Shown piece after piece: positions 17,116-25,820 of a DNA stretch of 58,038 nucleotides (position 1 is the first letter of the stretch; the number at the start of each line of letters is the position of its first letter). The position numbers and the translations under genes are program-made. The notes under the pieces were generated by a model. The model ran no database searches. It saw only the letters and a list, made by a program, of their open reading frames with translations, and had not been told where the DNA came from. This stretch comes from Bryobacteraceae bacterium (GTDB lineage: Bacteria; Acidobacteriota; Terriglobia; Bryobacterales; Bryobacteraceae), in NCBI GenBank assembly GCA_014860455.1, contig JACZJQ010000309.1, positions 1 to 58,038 on the forward strand, read 5' to 3'.

Positions 17116-18123
17116 ATGAGTGTGCCTGACCTTCGCAAGGATCCAATCACAGGGCGCTGGGTGATCGTCGCCTCAGACCGCGCCCTCCGCCCCTCGGATT
17201 TTACCCGCCAGCACGTCATTCCCGCGCCGGCGACGAAGCTCTGTCCGTTCTGTGCCGGGCATGAATCCCGAACTCCGCCCGAAGTGCTCGCCTACCGCAA
17301 CTCCGGTGCGCCGAACGAACCCGGCTGGCATGTCCGCGTGGTGCCCAATAAGTTCCCGGCCTTGCGCGTCGAGGGCGAGATTCAGCGCCGCGGCGAGGGA
17401 CTTTACGACCGCATGACCGGCATCGGCGCCCACGAGATTATCGTCGAAACGCCCGATCACGCCGCCAGTCTGGCCACGCTCCCGGCGCGCCACGTCGCCG
17501 ACGTCTTCTTCGCCATCCGCGACCGCATTCTCGACCTGCGGCGCGACATGCGCCTGCGCTACATCCTCCTGTTCAAAAACCACGGCGTCGCCGCCGGCGC
17601 CACCATTGAGCATCCCCACTCACAGTTGATCGCCTTGCCCGTCGTGCCCAAGCGCGTCCAGGAGGAACTCGACGGCGCCCACCGCTACTTCCAGTTCCGC
17701 GAGCGCTGCGTCTTCTGCGACATCCTCGAGCAGGAACTTCAGGATCACCGGCGCGTGGTCCTCGAAACCAACCACTTCGCCGTCATCGCGCCGTTTGCCT
17801 CGCGCTTCCCGTTCGAGGTCTGGGTGATGCCACGCCGCCACGACTCGCACTTTGAACGTCTCGACGCCAGCGGCATCCAGGACCTTGGCCATGTGCTCAC
17901 CGAAGTCCTGCAGCGGATGGACCGCGCCCTCGAGCACGCTCCTTATAACGCCATTCTGCACACCGCTCCGGTGCAGGATGGCCCGATGACCCACTTCCAC
18001 TGGCACATCGAGATCATGCCGAAGTTGACCAAAGTCGCCGGCTTCGAGTGGGGCAGCGGTTTCTATTTGAACCCCACCCCGCCCGAGGATGCCGCCAAGT
18101 TCCTGCGCGAACTGGTCCTTTAG
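17116..18123 (+). CDS. galT: Galactose-1-phosphate uridylyltransferase
   Basis: Leloir-pathway enzyme that exchanges UMP between UDP-glucose and galactose-1-phosphate (or a related nucleotidyl transferase of the HIT superfamily). LRKDPITGRWVIVASDRA opens the N-terminal domain, CPFCAGHE gives Zn ligands, and IEHPHSQLIALP holds the HPH nucleophile motif. HFHWHIEIMP is in the C-terminal domain. I prefer ATG 17116, since the product then begins MSVPDLRKDP as in relatives. ATG 17083 would overlap yraN by 7 nt and add 11 residues. No galK or galE is in the window, so ADP-glucose-type activity on other sugar phosphates remains possible. Confidence 0.9.
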   Translation: MSVPDLRKDPITGRWVIVASDRALRPSDFTRQHVIPAPATKLCPFCAGHESRTPPEVLAYRNSGAPNEPGWHVRVVPNKFPALRVEGEIQRRGEGLYDRMTGIGAHEIIVETPDHAASLATLPARHVADVFFAIRDRILDLRRDMRLRYILLFKNHGVAAGATIEHPHSQLIALPVVPKRVQEELDGAHRYFQFRERCVFCDILEQELQDHRRVVLETNHFAVIAPFASRFPFEVWVMPRRHDSHFERLDASGIQDLGHVLTEVLQRMDRALEHAPYNAILHTAPVQDGPMTHFHWHIEIMPKLTKVAGFEWGSGFYLNPTPPEDAAKFLRELVL

Positions 18124-18130
18124 CCGGCTT

Positions 18131-19363
18131 CTAGCCGGCTTCCTCGGCCGCCGCTTTCATCTCAGCCGCGATCGCCACCCCCTGCGGGTCGGTTTTCCAT
18201 TGCCAGGGCGCCATCCGCCTGCCGTTCAACACCAGGCCCACCCAGGTTGGCCGCACCAACCTGTCGTAGCTCAGCAGCAGTGCCGGAACGGCGAAGGCGA
18301 TGCCAATCAGGAACTTGACCCACGGGCTCCAGCCCAGCCCCATCATCGGCACCTGAATCGCCAGCAGCGCAACCGGGTGCATGGCGTACATCCAGTAAGC
18401 CGAGTCGGAAAGATACCGCATTCGGCGGTCCTCGACGGCAAACCGCCGCAGGAAGACGCCGATCAGCCCGTAAATCGCCAGCCACCCCATCAGCGCGGAA
18501 AGCGCCGCCGTCGCCGCATAGGCGCCCCAGGCCCGGGTGCCGCGCACGGCCAGTTGGGCTTCAATCGCCATCAGGCACGGCAGCAACAGCACCACCGAGA
18601 CGGCTATCTCCTTCCATCCAAAGCGTTTCATCACCCACAGCGCCCCGCGGTGCAGGTACATGCCCCAGCCGAAGGCGTAAAAGACCGAATAGGCGGCGAC
18701 GATGTGCCAGTGCGGCGCGAAGTCGTGCGGTGTATCCAGGATGCCGAACTCGCTGATCATCAGCGTGGCAGTACTGGCTATCGCCATCACGGCAAGGCCG
18801 GCGCGGGATCCCATCAGCCGCAGGAACCGGTCCCTGCCCAGCCGTGCCAGTTGTTTCCGGAACACGACGGCCAGCAGCGTCACCCAAATGAGTGTCTCCA
18901 GGAACCAGAAATGCCCCGGTTCGAGCGTCTCCTCGAACCGTCCCCGTCCAATCCAGGCCATTAGGTCGTCCCAGGGGTTGGGCCCGCGGGCGGCGAAGTA
19001 GAAGTAGACGCTGGTGAGCCTCAACGGCGGGAAGACGAAGAGCAGGCCCAGGATCATCGGCAGGCCAAGGCGCATCATCCGGTTTTCCACCATCCTGTTC
19101 CACCCGCGCTTCTCCACAAGCAGGGCGGCAAAGAAGCCTGCCATGACGAAAAACGCCGGCAGCCGGAAAGTGTGCAGATAAAGAAGCAGCGCGTCCATCC
19201 ATTTTGAAGTCTGCGGGTCTTTGATCCACCACACGTCGGGCAGCGTCGAATAAGCGGTGGCGGAGTGGATGACGATGCCAAGGGCCATCATCGCCCCTCG
19301 CAAGGCGTCGAATGCAAAGTAGCGTTCCTGCGCCGGGGCAACTGATTTCATTTCGTGGTGCAT
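18131..19363 (-). CDS. Acyltransferase 3-like (glucan-modifying MdoC-type) membrane protein
   Basis: 410-residue polytopic protein with about ten hydrophobic helices. The start, FDALRGAMMALGIVIHSATAY, resembles the acyltransferase-3/OpgC family with its conserved Arg and His in TM1. Other family-like features are RLPAFFVMAGFFAALL, GHFWFLETLIWV and AYWMYAMHPVALLAIQ near the C-terminus. Members transfer acyl or succinyl groups to extracytoplasmic glycans. ATG 19363 is chosen, with a CACAAT hexamer exactly 6 nt upstream and no ribosome-binding site. The frame is open farther upstream, but that extension lies in the divergent TPR gene. Confidence 0.8.
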   Translation of the reverse strand: MHHEMKSVAPAQERYFAFDALRGAMMALGIVIHSATAYSTLPDVWWIKDPQTSKWMDALLLYLHTFRLPAFFVMAGFFAALLVEKRGWNRMVENRMMRLGLPMILGLLFVFPPLRLTSVYFYFAARGPNPWDDLMAWIGRGRFEETLEPGHFWFLETLIWVTLLAVVFRKQLARLGRDRFLRLMGSRAGLAVMAIASTATLMISEFGILDTPHDFAPHWHIVAAYSVFYAFGWGMYLHRGALWVMKRFGWKEIAVSVVLLLPCLMAIEAQLAVRGTRAWGAYAATAALSALMGWLAIYGLIGVFLRRFAVEDRRMRYLSDSAYWMYAMHPVALLAIQVPMMGLGWSPWVKFLIGIAFAVPALLLSYDRLVRPTWVGLVLNGRRMAPWQWKTDPQGVAIAAEMKAAAEEAG

Positions 19364-19422
19364 AACCGGATTGTGGACTCCGGGCGGCGGGTTCCGGCAG
19401 TGTGAAGGAGTAGATTTAACGG

Positions 19423-19428
19423 TATAAT
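19423..19428 (+). promoter_or_regulatory. Candidate -10 box (TATAAT) of the TPR regulator-like gene
   Basis: A perfect TATAAT lies 19 nt upstream of ATG 19448. No good -35 box is visible. The divergent acyltransferase gene has its own hexamer in the same 84-nt gap, so the two promoters share this region. Confidence 0.4.
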
Positions 19429-19447
19429 CGACCGGTAACGCGTTGAA

Positions 19448-20842
19448 ATGAAACCAAGTCCAGAACAGGTCCGGGAAGCGCTCGCCAAACTGCTGGCGTC
19501 GCCGGATTTTGCTTCGGCCGGTCGGCTTGGACCGTTTCTGTCCCATCTCGCCAACACCGCGCTGGCGGGCGAAATCGACCGTTTGAAGGAGTCCGTGCTC
19601 GGCGTGGAGTTCTTCGGGCGCGGCCCCGGCTACGATCCGCGTCTCGACCCCATCGTCCGCATCGAGGCCCGCCGCCTCCGCCTCCGGTTGGAGAAATACT
19701 ACGCTTCCGAGGGCGCCGCCGACCAGGTCCGCATCGATCTGCCCAAGGGCGGCTACGTCCCGGCGTTCTCCCTGGCCGCCGCCGAAACCGGACCCGCTCG
19801 CCGCCGCTGGCCCTACTGGGTTTCGGCGGCCATGGTCCTGCTGTGCGTGGCCGGAATCCTCGCCGTCTGGAAGCGGATCCCGGCGGCCAACCAGCAGGCC
19901 GATGCGGCCCGGATCGCCTTCGATCGCGGCCGTTACCAGATGAATCTGTACTCGCAAAAGGGCATGGAACGGGCCATCGCGTATTTCAACGAGTCGCTCG
20001 CCCACAATCCACGCTATGCGCCGTCGCTGGCGTACCTGTCCCAGGTCTACGCGCTTCTGACCTACTACAACTCACTGCCAGAAGGCGTCCCGACAGACAA
20101 GGCGCGCGAATTGGCCGAACGGGCCATCGATGCCGATCCCAACCTGGCCGAGTCCCACGCCGCCATGGGATTTGTCCTCGCCGCCCAGCAGTACCGCTGG
20201 AAGGACGGCGAGGAGGAGTTCGGTAAAGCATTGAATCTAAATCCGGATTCCGGACTGACGCACGGTCTCTACGCTCTCTCCGTGCTCGCCCCTCACGGCC
20301 GTCCGGAGACGCTCGCCGAGTTCCGCCGCGCGCTCGATCTCGATCCCAATTCGTCGTTCATCAACTTCGTCTACGCCTTCGCCCTGCTTGCCTCGGGCGA
20401 TCCGGCCGCGGCGGTGAAACAGTACGAACGAACTCTGGAACTCGAGAACATCCACCCCGACATGCTCTGGGACTACGGCATGGCGCTCGGCTACGCCGGC
20501 CGCCATAAGGATGCCCGCCAGGCGTTCGTGCGGCATGCGAAACTGGAGGGCGCGTCCGGCGACGACATCGGCGGGCTCCAGGCCTACTTCGCCGGCGACC
20601 CCGAACGCTGCCGGCGCGACCTGCCCGCGACCGAAAAACTCGTCTCGGCCGGGCGCGAGGACCGCATGGACCTCGTTCGCCAGGCGGCCATGTGCGGCGA
20701 TTCCGAATTGGCGTTCCGGTGGCTGGAAAGAGCCATCGATGCCCGCGAACCACAGGTGATCTGGCTCCGCCTCGACCCCCGACTCGAGCCTTTGCGCCGC
20801 GACCCGCGGTTCAAGCCGCTCGCCGCCCGTCTGGGGCTGTAA
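19448..20842 (+). CDS. Membrane TPR protein with winged-helix-like N-terminal domain
   Basis: 464 residues in three parts. Residues 1-110 form a conserved N-terminal module (EIDRLKESVLGVEFFGR, DPRLDPIVRIEARRLRLRLEKYY, DLPKGGYVPAF) often found in Acidobacteriota proteins and resembling the wHTH region of CadC/ToxR-type regulators. One TM helix follows (about 121-142). Residues 150-464 form a periplasmic TPR region (AIAYFNESLAHNPRYAPSLAYLSQ, AERAIDADPNLAESHAAMGF and others). This topology suggests a one-component signalling protein that senses through its TPR part and binds DNA in the cytoplasm, but DNA binding is an inference. Confidence 0.78.
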   Translation: MKPSPEQVREALAKLLASPDFASAGRLGPFLSHLANTALAGEIDRLKESVLGVEFFGRGPGYDPRLDPIVRIEARRLRLRLEKYYASEGAADQVRIDLPKGGYVPAFSLAAAETGPARRRWPYWVSAAMVLLCVAGILAVWKRIPAANQQADAARIAFDRGRYQMNLYSQKGMERAIAYFNESLAHNPRYAPSLAYLSQVYALLTYYNSLPEGVPTDKARELAERAIDADPNLAESHAAMGFVLAAQQYRWKDGEEEFGKALNLNPDSGLTHGLYALSVLAPHGRPETLAEFRRALDLDPNSSFINFVYAFALLASGDPAAAVKQYERTLELENIHPDMLWDYGMALGYAGRHKDARQAFVRHAKLEGASGDDIGGLQAYFAGDPERCRRDLPATEKLVSAGREDRMDLVRQAAMCGDSELAFRWLERAIDAREPQVIWLRLDPRLEPLRRDPRFKPLAARLGL

Positions 20843-20894
20843 CAGCACAACTAGATATCGGCAAACGAGCGGGTACAGGCCCAGATCTTGTGAA

Positions 20895-20922
20895 TTGACT
20901 CTCCCTGTACGTCCGATAGAAT
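20895..20922 (+). promoter_or_regulatory. Sigma-70-type promoter of the MerR-family gene
   Basis: TTGACT (20895-20900; 5 of 6) and TAGAAT (20917-20922; 5 of 6) with a 16-nt spacer, 35 nt upstream of the ATG at 20958. This is the best -35/-10 pair I see in the window. Confidence 0.65.
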
Positions 20923-20957
20923 CCCATTGTCGGCGAAGAAAACAGTTTGAGGATCTT

Positions 20958-21458
20958 ATGTTCAAAACAAAACAAGCACTGGCTGCCAACGGATCGGAGA
21001 TTCAGGCCTACTCCTCGGCCGACGTGGCCCGCCTGAGCGGCGTCAGTCTGCGCCAGTTGCAGTGGTGGGACGAGCAGAAGGTGGTCTCGCCGCGCCATGA
21101 CGGCCACAAGCGGATCTACGACATGGCCGAAGTGGTCGAGGTGAGCGTGATCGCCGAACTCCGCCGCAAGGGGTTCAGCCTTCAGAAGATCCGCCGTGTC
21201 CTTAGATTTCTCCAGAAGGAGATGGGCAAGCGCCTGGCCGATATCCTGGCCCCGGAAAGCGACATCCACCTTCTCACCGACGGCAAACACATTTTTTTGG
21301 AAGAAGATCACGCCCGGATCGTGGATGTCCTGAAGAACGCGAAACAGGCGATGTTCGTGGTGTCGGTCAGCGACCAGGTTCGCCGCTTGACTGCAACCCC
21401 GCGGAAACCCGTGAGATCGGAGCTGAGTGTTGGAGTCCGCAAGGCGAAGGCAGTCTAA
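20958..21458 (+). CDS. MerR-family transcriptional regulator
   Basis: 166 residues. YSSADVARLSGVSLRQLQWWDEQ is the MerR winged-helix DNA-binding motif, followed by HKRIYDMAEVVEVSVIAELRRKGFSLQKIRR (the wing and second helical pair) and a dimerisation helix. The C-terminal part (about 100-166) is long enough to sense something but has no Cys cluster of the metal-sensing type. ATG 20958 follows GAGG at a good distance. A sigma-70 promoter precedes it and a strong terminator follows, so it is monocistronic. The ligand and targets are unknown. The S41 protease gene downstream has its own ribosome-binding site. Confidence 0.87.
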   Translation: MFKTKQALAANGSEIQAYSSADVARLSGVSLRQLQWWDEQKVVSPRHDGHKRIYDMAEVVEVSVIAELRRKGFSLQKIRRVLRFLQKEMGKRLADILAPESDIHLLTDGKHIFLEEDHARIVDVLKNAKQAMFVVSVSDQVRRLTATPRKPVRSELSVGVRKAKAV

Positions 21459-21496
21459 GAGTAGAGCAAGAAGCACAAGCCATATGTGCCCGAGGA

Positions 21497-21533
21497 CCCC
21501 GGCTGTGGGAAACCGCGGCCGGGGTTCATTTTT
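21497..21533 (+). terminator. Rho-independent terminator after the MerR gene
   Basis: A 12-bp stem (21497-21508 with 21513-21524, containing two G-U pairs) closes a GAAA tetraloop and is followed by TTCATTTTT. It sits 38 nt after the MerR stop. Confidence 0.8.
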
Positions 21534-21619
21534 CCACAACCGTTTGGGCCGCCGGCGTCGTCTAATCAGGTAGCCGGTGGTGCGTTATACTGTCGGCAGG
21601 CTGGGGAGGATTTCACCTG

Positions 21620-23221
21620 ATGGCCAAGAGCGTACGCCCGTTCCTTTTTAGTGTCTTCATCATCGCCCTCTGCGCGATGTTTGCGGGCGTCCTTGCCCCA
21701 CAGGGTTCAGCCAAGGCGGCTCCGCCTTCGGAAGAAGACCAACTGAGCGCGGGCCTGAGGCAGTTCACCGCCATCTACTCGCTGGTCGAACAGAACGCGG
21801 CCGAGAAGGTGGTCGCCGACAAGTCCATTTTTAAGGGCGCGGTTCCGGGGATGCTCCGGACTCTCGACCCGCACTCCTCCTTTTTCGATCCTCGCGACTT
21901 CCAGCAGATGCGGGAAGACCAGCGCGGTTCCTACGCCGGAGTCGGCATGTCCGTCCAGCCCAAGAACGGGCGAACGGTTGTTGTCGCCCCATTCACCGGT
22001 TCACCGGCCTACAAAGCGGGCATCCGGCCGGGCGACGTCATCCTTGAAGTCAACGATAAGCGTACCGACGGCCTGACGACAACCGAGGTCGCCGACTTGC
22101 TCAAAGGCCCCCGGGGCACACAGGTCCAGGTGGTGATCACTCGCGAGGGCGCGGATAAGCCTCTTGTTTTCAACATCACGCGCGGCGACATCCCGCGCTA
22201 TAGCGTTCAGAACGCCTTCCATGTCAAGCCGGGCATCGCCTATATCGACGTTGAGATGTTCAACGAGAACACCTCCCGCGAGCTCGAAGACGCATTCAAG
22301 ACGCTGGATGAAAAGAGCCTCAAGGGACTGATCCTCGACCTCCGCACCAACCCCGGCGGGTTGCTCAACGAGGGCGTGGCCGTCGCCGGCCGGTTCCTCA
22401 AGCGCGGCCAGAATGTGGTTTCCCACCGCGGCCGGACTTCGCCTGAGAAGCCCTACCTCGCCTCCAACGGCGCCTCCACCCGCAACTACCCCATCGTCAT
22501 CCTCGTGGACCGTTACTCGGCCTCGGCGGCTGAAATCGTCGCCGGCGCCCTTCAAGACCACGACCGCGCCTGGATCTTCGGCGACAACACTTTCGGCAAG
22601 GGCCTGGTCCAGACCGTCTTCCCGCTGTCGGAAAACACCGGCCTGGCGTTGACCACCGCCAAGTATTACACCCCCAGCGGGCGCATGATCCAACGCGACT
22701 ACTCAAGCGGCAGCTTCTACGACTACTACTTCCGCAAGAACATCGAGGAGAAGAACCTGCAGGATGCCCGCATGACTGACTCCGGCAGGACCGTCTACGG
22801 CGGCGCCGGCATCTCCCCGGACGAAAAGTACACCGACACTTACAATAAGTTCCAAATCGAACTGCTCCGCCGCCAGTCGTTCCGCGAGTACATCCCGAAG
22901 TACTTCACCACACACGACACCAAGCTGGCTTCCGGTTGGGTGCCAGATCAGGCCATGGTGGCCGAGTTCCACAAATTCTCGCTCGATCTCGGAGCCCAGT
23001 TTACCGAAGCCGAGTGGGCCGAGAACCTGAACTGGACCAAAGTGCAACTCAAGCGCGAGGCGCTGATCACAGCCGACTCGCTCGACGCCTCTCTGCGTTA
23101 CGCGATCGAAACCGACCCCGTGGTGCTCAAGGCCCTCGATTCGCTGCCCAAAGCGCAGGCTTTGCTCGACAACGCCAGGAAGCAGATGGTTCAATTGGAC
23201 AAGAGGTCCAACCGAGATTGA
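21620..23221 (+). CDS. S41 family C-terminal processing peptidase
   Basis: Exported serine protease of the CtpA/Prc type that trims or degrades envelope proteins from their C-terminal ends. The 533-residue product has a signal peptide (about 1-34), a helical region with GMLRTLDPHSSFFDP, a PDZ domain (about 100-190; AYKAGIRPGDVILEVND), and the S41 catalytic core with LRTNPGGLL, the Ser motif YSASAAEIVAGAL and the Lys motif GDNTFGKGLVQ. A GGGGAGG site lies about 10 nt before ATG 21620, and a TATACT hexamer lies 28 nt before it. The 3' end overlaps the start of guaA by 4 nt. Confidence 0.93.
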   Translation: MAKSVRPFLFSVFIIALCAMFAGVLAPQGSAKAAPPSEEDQLSAGLRQFTAIYSLVEQNAAEKVVADKSIFKGAVPGMLRTLDPHSSFFDPRDFQQMREDQRGSYAGVGMSVQPKNGRTVVVAPFTGSPAYKAGIRPGDVILEVNDKRTDGLTTTEVADLLKGPRGTQVQVVITREGADKPLVFNITRGDIPRYSVQNAFHVKPGIAYIDVEMFNENTSRELEDAFKTLDEKSLKGLILDLRTNPGGLLNEGVAVAGRFLKRGQNVVSHRGRTSPEKPYLASNGASTRNYPIVILVDRYSASAAEIVAGALQDHDRAWIFGDNTFGKGLVQTVFPLSENTGLALTTAKYYTPSGRMIQRDYSSGSFYDYYFRKNIEEKNLQDARMTDSGRTVYGGAGISPDEKYTDTYNKFQIELLRRQSFREYIPKYFTTHDTKLASGWVPDQAMVAEFHKFSLDLGAQFTEAEWAENLNWTKVQLKREALITADSLDASLRYAIETDPVVLKALDSLPKAQALLDNARKQMVQLDKRSNRD

Positions 23222-25011
23222 GCCATGAGCCGGGACACGCGTCCCAGACTGCAACCCCGCAAGTCATCGTCCTCGACACCGGCGGTCAGTATTGCCACCT
23301 GATCACGCGCAAGATTCGTGAACTGGGCGTGTACTCCGAGATCCGAGCCAGCGAGACCCCGGCTGCCGAACTTGCCGGCGCGCGCGCCATTGTCATCTCG
23401 GGCGGTCCTTCCAGCGTCTATGAACCCGGCTCGCCGGATATCGATCCTGCCAGCTTCGGCCTCGGCGCCGCCGTTCTTGGCATCTGCTACGGCCAGCAAC
23501 TCATCGCCAAACACCTGGGAGGCGTTGTGGCCAAAGGCGACAAGGGCGAATACGGCTTAGCCTGGCTTGACACTCTGGCCGACGGCCCGCTCTGGCGCGG
23601 CGTGGCAGGACGCCAACAGATCTGGATGTCTCACCGCGATGCAGTGAAGACGCTGCCCCCGGGCTTCGAATTGCTTGGCAGCACAGAAACCTGCCCCGTC
23701 GCCGCGATCGGCGATCAGGCCCGGCGCTTCTATGGCGTCCAGTTCCACCCGGAAGTGGTCCACACAGAGCGCGGTCGCCAGATCCTGTCAAACTTCCTCT
23801 TCGAGATCGCCGGCTGCGAACAGGATTGGAACCCGCACGAGCAGACCCTGCGCATTGAGGATGAGATCCGCCGCGTCGCCGCCGGCCGCAAGGTCTTTTT
23901 CTTCGTCTCCGGCGGCGTCGACTCGACTGTCGCCTTTACGCTCTGCCTGCGGGCGCTGGGCGAGGACCGCGTCCGGGCGCTGTATGTCGACACCGGCCTG
24001 ATGCGGGAAGGCGAAACCGAGTTCGTCCAGGGCGTTTTCGAGGCGCTGGGACGTGGCCTGTTTGCCGTCGAGCACGCCCAACAGCGTTTCGTCGGCGCGC
24101 TGGCCGGCGTCACCGATCCCGAGCGGAAGCGCCATATCATCGGCGAGATGTTCGTTTCGGTGCAGGAACAGATCCTTGAATCCGGCCATTACCTGGAGGC
24201 CGATTGGATCCTGGGCCAGGGCACCATCTACCCTGACACCATCGAAAGCGGCGGAACCTCCAAAGCCGACCTGATCAAGACCCACCACAACCGCGTCGCC
24301 GGCATCCAGAAACTGATCGAACAGCAGCGCATCATCGAGCCGCTCCACCTGCTCTATAAGGATGAGGTGCGCGAGGTCGGCCGCGAACTAAACCTGCCCG
24401 ATGAGTTGCTTTCCCGCCACCCGTTCCCCGGCCCGGGCCTCGCCATTCGCTGCCTCTGCGCGGCGAAGCGGGAGGAGGTCGAACGGCGCGAGGACGGCTG
24501 GCTGCTGCCCGTACGCAGCGTCGGCGTCCAGGGCGACTCGCGTTCCTACCGCTCGGTGCTGCTGCTGGAGGATTCGCCCGCATCGCCTGGCGTTCATGAG
24601 AAAGCGACCCATCTGATCAACTCCTTCACTGAGGTGAACAGGGTTGTCGCGCTGGCCGGGTCAGTCGAGCCGGTCTCTTCCATGTCTGTCTGGCCGTCGG
24701 AGATCTCCGCCGCGCGTCTGGACCGTCTGAGGGCCGCAGATGCCATTGTCCGGCGGCTGTCGTTCGCTTCCGGTTTCGAGGACGACGTCTGGCAGTTCCC
24801 CGTGGTACTGATCCCACTCGGGACCGAATCGCGCCCCGATTCGATTGTCCTGCGCCCGATCCATTCGATCGACGGCATGACGGCGAAGTCGGTCACCATG
24901 CCCGAACCTTTGCTGACCGAAATGATCCGGCAACTGCTCGAAATCGGCGGTGTGGCGGCGGTTCTCTACGACCTGACGCATAAGCCGCCCGGCACCATCG
25001 AGTGGGAGTAG
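23218..25011 (+). CDS. guaA: GMP synthetase, glutamine-hydrolysing, long (vertebrate-like) form
   Basis: Converts XMP to GMP using glutamine and ATP. The class I amidotransferase domain shows GICYGQQLIAKHLGG (Cys90 nucleophile) and YGVQFHPEVVHTERG (catalytic His and Glu). The ATP-PPase domain has FFVSGGVDSTVAF and LYVDTGLMREGE. The product is about 597 residues instead of the usual 510-525, because the C-terminal dimerisation domain is expanded after LLPVRSVGVQGDSRSYRS. It ends YDLTHKPPGTIEWE, close to the end of human GMPS. I place the start at TTG 23218, within a 4-nt TTGA overlap of the protease stop and preceded by GAGG. Upstream in-frame sequence lies inside the protease gene. Confidence 0.9.
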   Translation: MSHEPGHASQTATPQVIVLDTGGQYCHLITRKIRELGVYSEIRASETPAAELAGARAIVISGGPSSVYEPGSPDIDPASFGLGAAVLGICYGQQLIAKHLGGVVAKGDKGEYGLAWLDTLADGPLWRGVAGRQQIWMSHRDAVKTLPPGFELLGSTETCPVAAIGDQARRFYGVQFHPEVVHTERGRQILSNFLFEIAGCEQDWNPHEQTLRIEDEIRRVAAGRKVFFFVSGGVDSTVAFTLCLRALGEDRVRALYVDTGLMREGETEFVQGVFEALGRGLFAVEHAQQRFVGALAGVTDPERKRHIIGEMFVSVQEQILESGHYLEADWILGQGTIYPDTIESGGTSKADLIKTHHNRVAGIQKLIEQQRIIEPLHLLYKDEVREVGRELNLPDELLSRHPFPGPGLAIRCLCAAKREEVERREDGWLLPVRSVGVQGDSRSYRSVLLLEDSPASPGVHEKATHLINSFTEVNRVVALAGSVEPVSSMSVWPSEISAARLDRLRAADAIVRRLSFASGFEDDVWQFPVVLIPLGTESRPDSIVLRPIHSIDGMTAKSVTMPEPLLTEMIRQLLEIGGVAAVLYDLTHKPPGTIEWE

Positions 25012-25012
25012 T

Positions 25013-25747
25013 CTAGCCGCCACTCAGCGCGCGCAGGAAGTTCTGCAATATAGCGGGCCCTTCGACGGATTCCTCGGGAGTTTCGTGCGCCTTCACCCAT
25101 TCAAACGCCTGCACCAGCGCGATGAAGCCGGGCCGAAGGCTCTGGTCGCCGCGCCCGATCGCGGCCAGCGCCTCGGACGGGCGGTTGAAGACCGGGACCA
25201 CCTCCACCGGCTGGTTCTCGACGTCGGCGCACAATTCGGCTGGCGACGTCACCAGGTACTCGCGGCAGCGCAGCGGGCGGTCTTCGTGGATGGAGCATGA
25301 TTCGTCCTCCAGAAACGGGCAGGCAATGCCGAGGTCGAAGTAGCGGTAGGCGAGGTTTCGGCTCACCTCTGAATTCGGATCCGTCTCTCCCCTCATCACC
25401 GCCAGCAGCCCCGATTCCCTCAGCCGCTCCATCGCCGAATCGAAACGTGCCCGTACGGCTGCGCGGCGTTTCTCGGGCATCGACTCGACAAGTTCAACGA
25501 TCCGCCGCGCCTCGGAATGCGTGATGGGGACCGGCTGGCGGCAGCAGGCGCCGCAGCCGGCTCGGCAACTGATTGCGCGCCCAGCGGCAGCCGCCGAGGC
25601 GGCATGGGCATCGACGACAAGGTTCGCGATGGCGTTAAAGACCGGCAGCATGGTCTGCACGCGCACCGCCTCCGCCGGAACGCCCGCCGAGCAGGAGTGG
25701 TCCTGTCCGAGGATTTTGAGCACGAACGATGCCTGGCCCATCTCCAT
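25013..25747 (-). CDS. YkgJ family cysteine cluster protein
   Basis: 244 residues. The family signature is visible: CRAGCGACCRQPVPIT in the middle and CPFLEDESCSIHEDRPLRCREY later, giving eight Cys residues that probably bind a metal or Fe-S cluster. The N-terminal 50 residues have no recognised motif. The biochemical role of the family is not well established. ATG 25747 has a TAAGAT hexamer 8 nt upstream and no ribosome-binding site. The stop lies right next to the stop of guaA, which converges on it. Confidence 0.85.
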   Translation of the reverse strand: MEMGQASFVLKILGQDHSCSAGVPAEAVRVQTMLPVFNAIANLVVDAHAASAAAAGRAISCRAGCGACCRQPVPITHSEARRIVELVESMPEKRRAAVRARFDSAMERLRESGLLAVMRGETDPNSEVSRNLAYRYFDLGIACPFLEDESCSIHEDRPLRCREYLVTSPAELCADVENQPVEVVPVFNRPSEALAAIGRGDQSLRPGFIALVQAFEWVKAHETPEESVEGPAILQNFLRALSGG

Positions 25748-25820
25748 GGATTCTGATCTTACGACACGCCGGGCTTCTCATGCGGTGGCGCCTTCGCCGT
25801 TCCGGCGCCAGTTCCGTCCA

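Noticed and set aside
18131-20005. N-terminal extension of the acyltransferase gene to 20005
   Set aside because: The extra 200 residues run antisense through the TPR gene, look like a shadow frame, and the membrane protein has a natural start at 19363.
22936-23217. N-terminal extension of guaA into the S41 protease gene
   Set aside because: It overlaps the protease coding frame and encodes no GuaA-like sequence. The amidotransferase domain begins right after TTG 23218.
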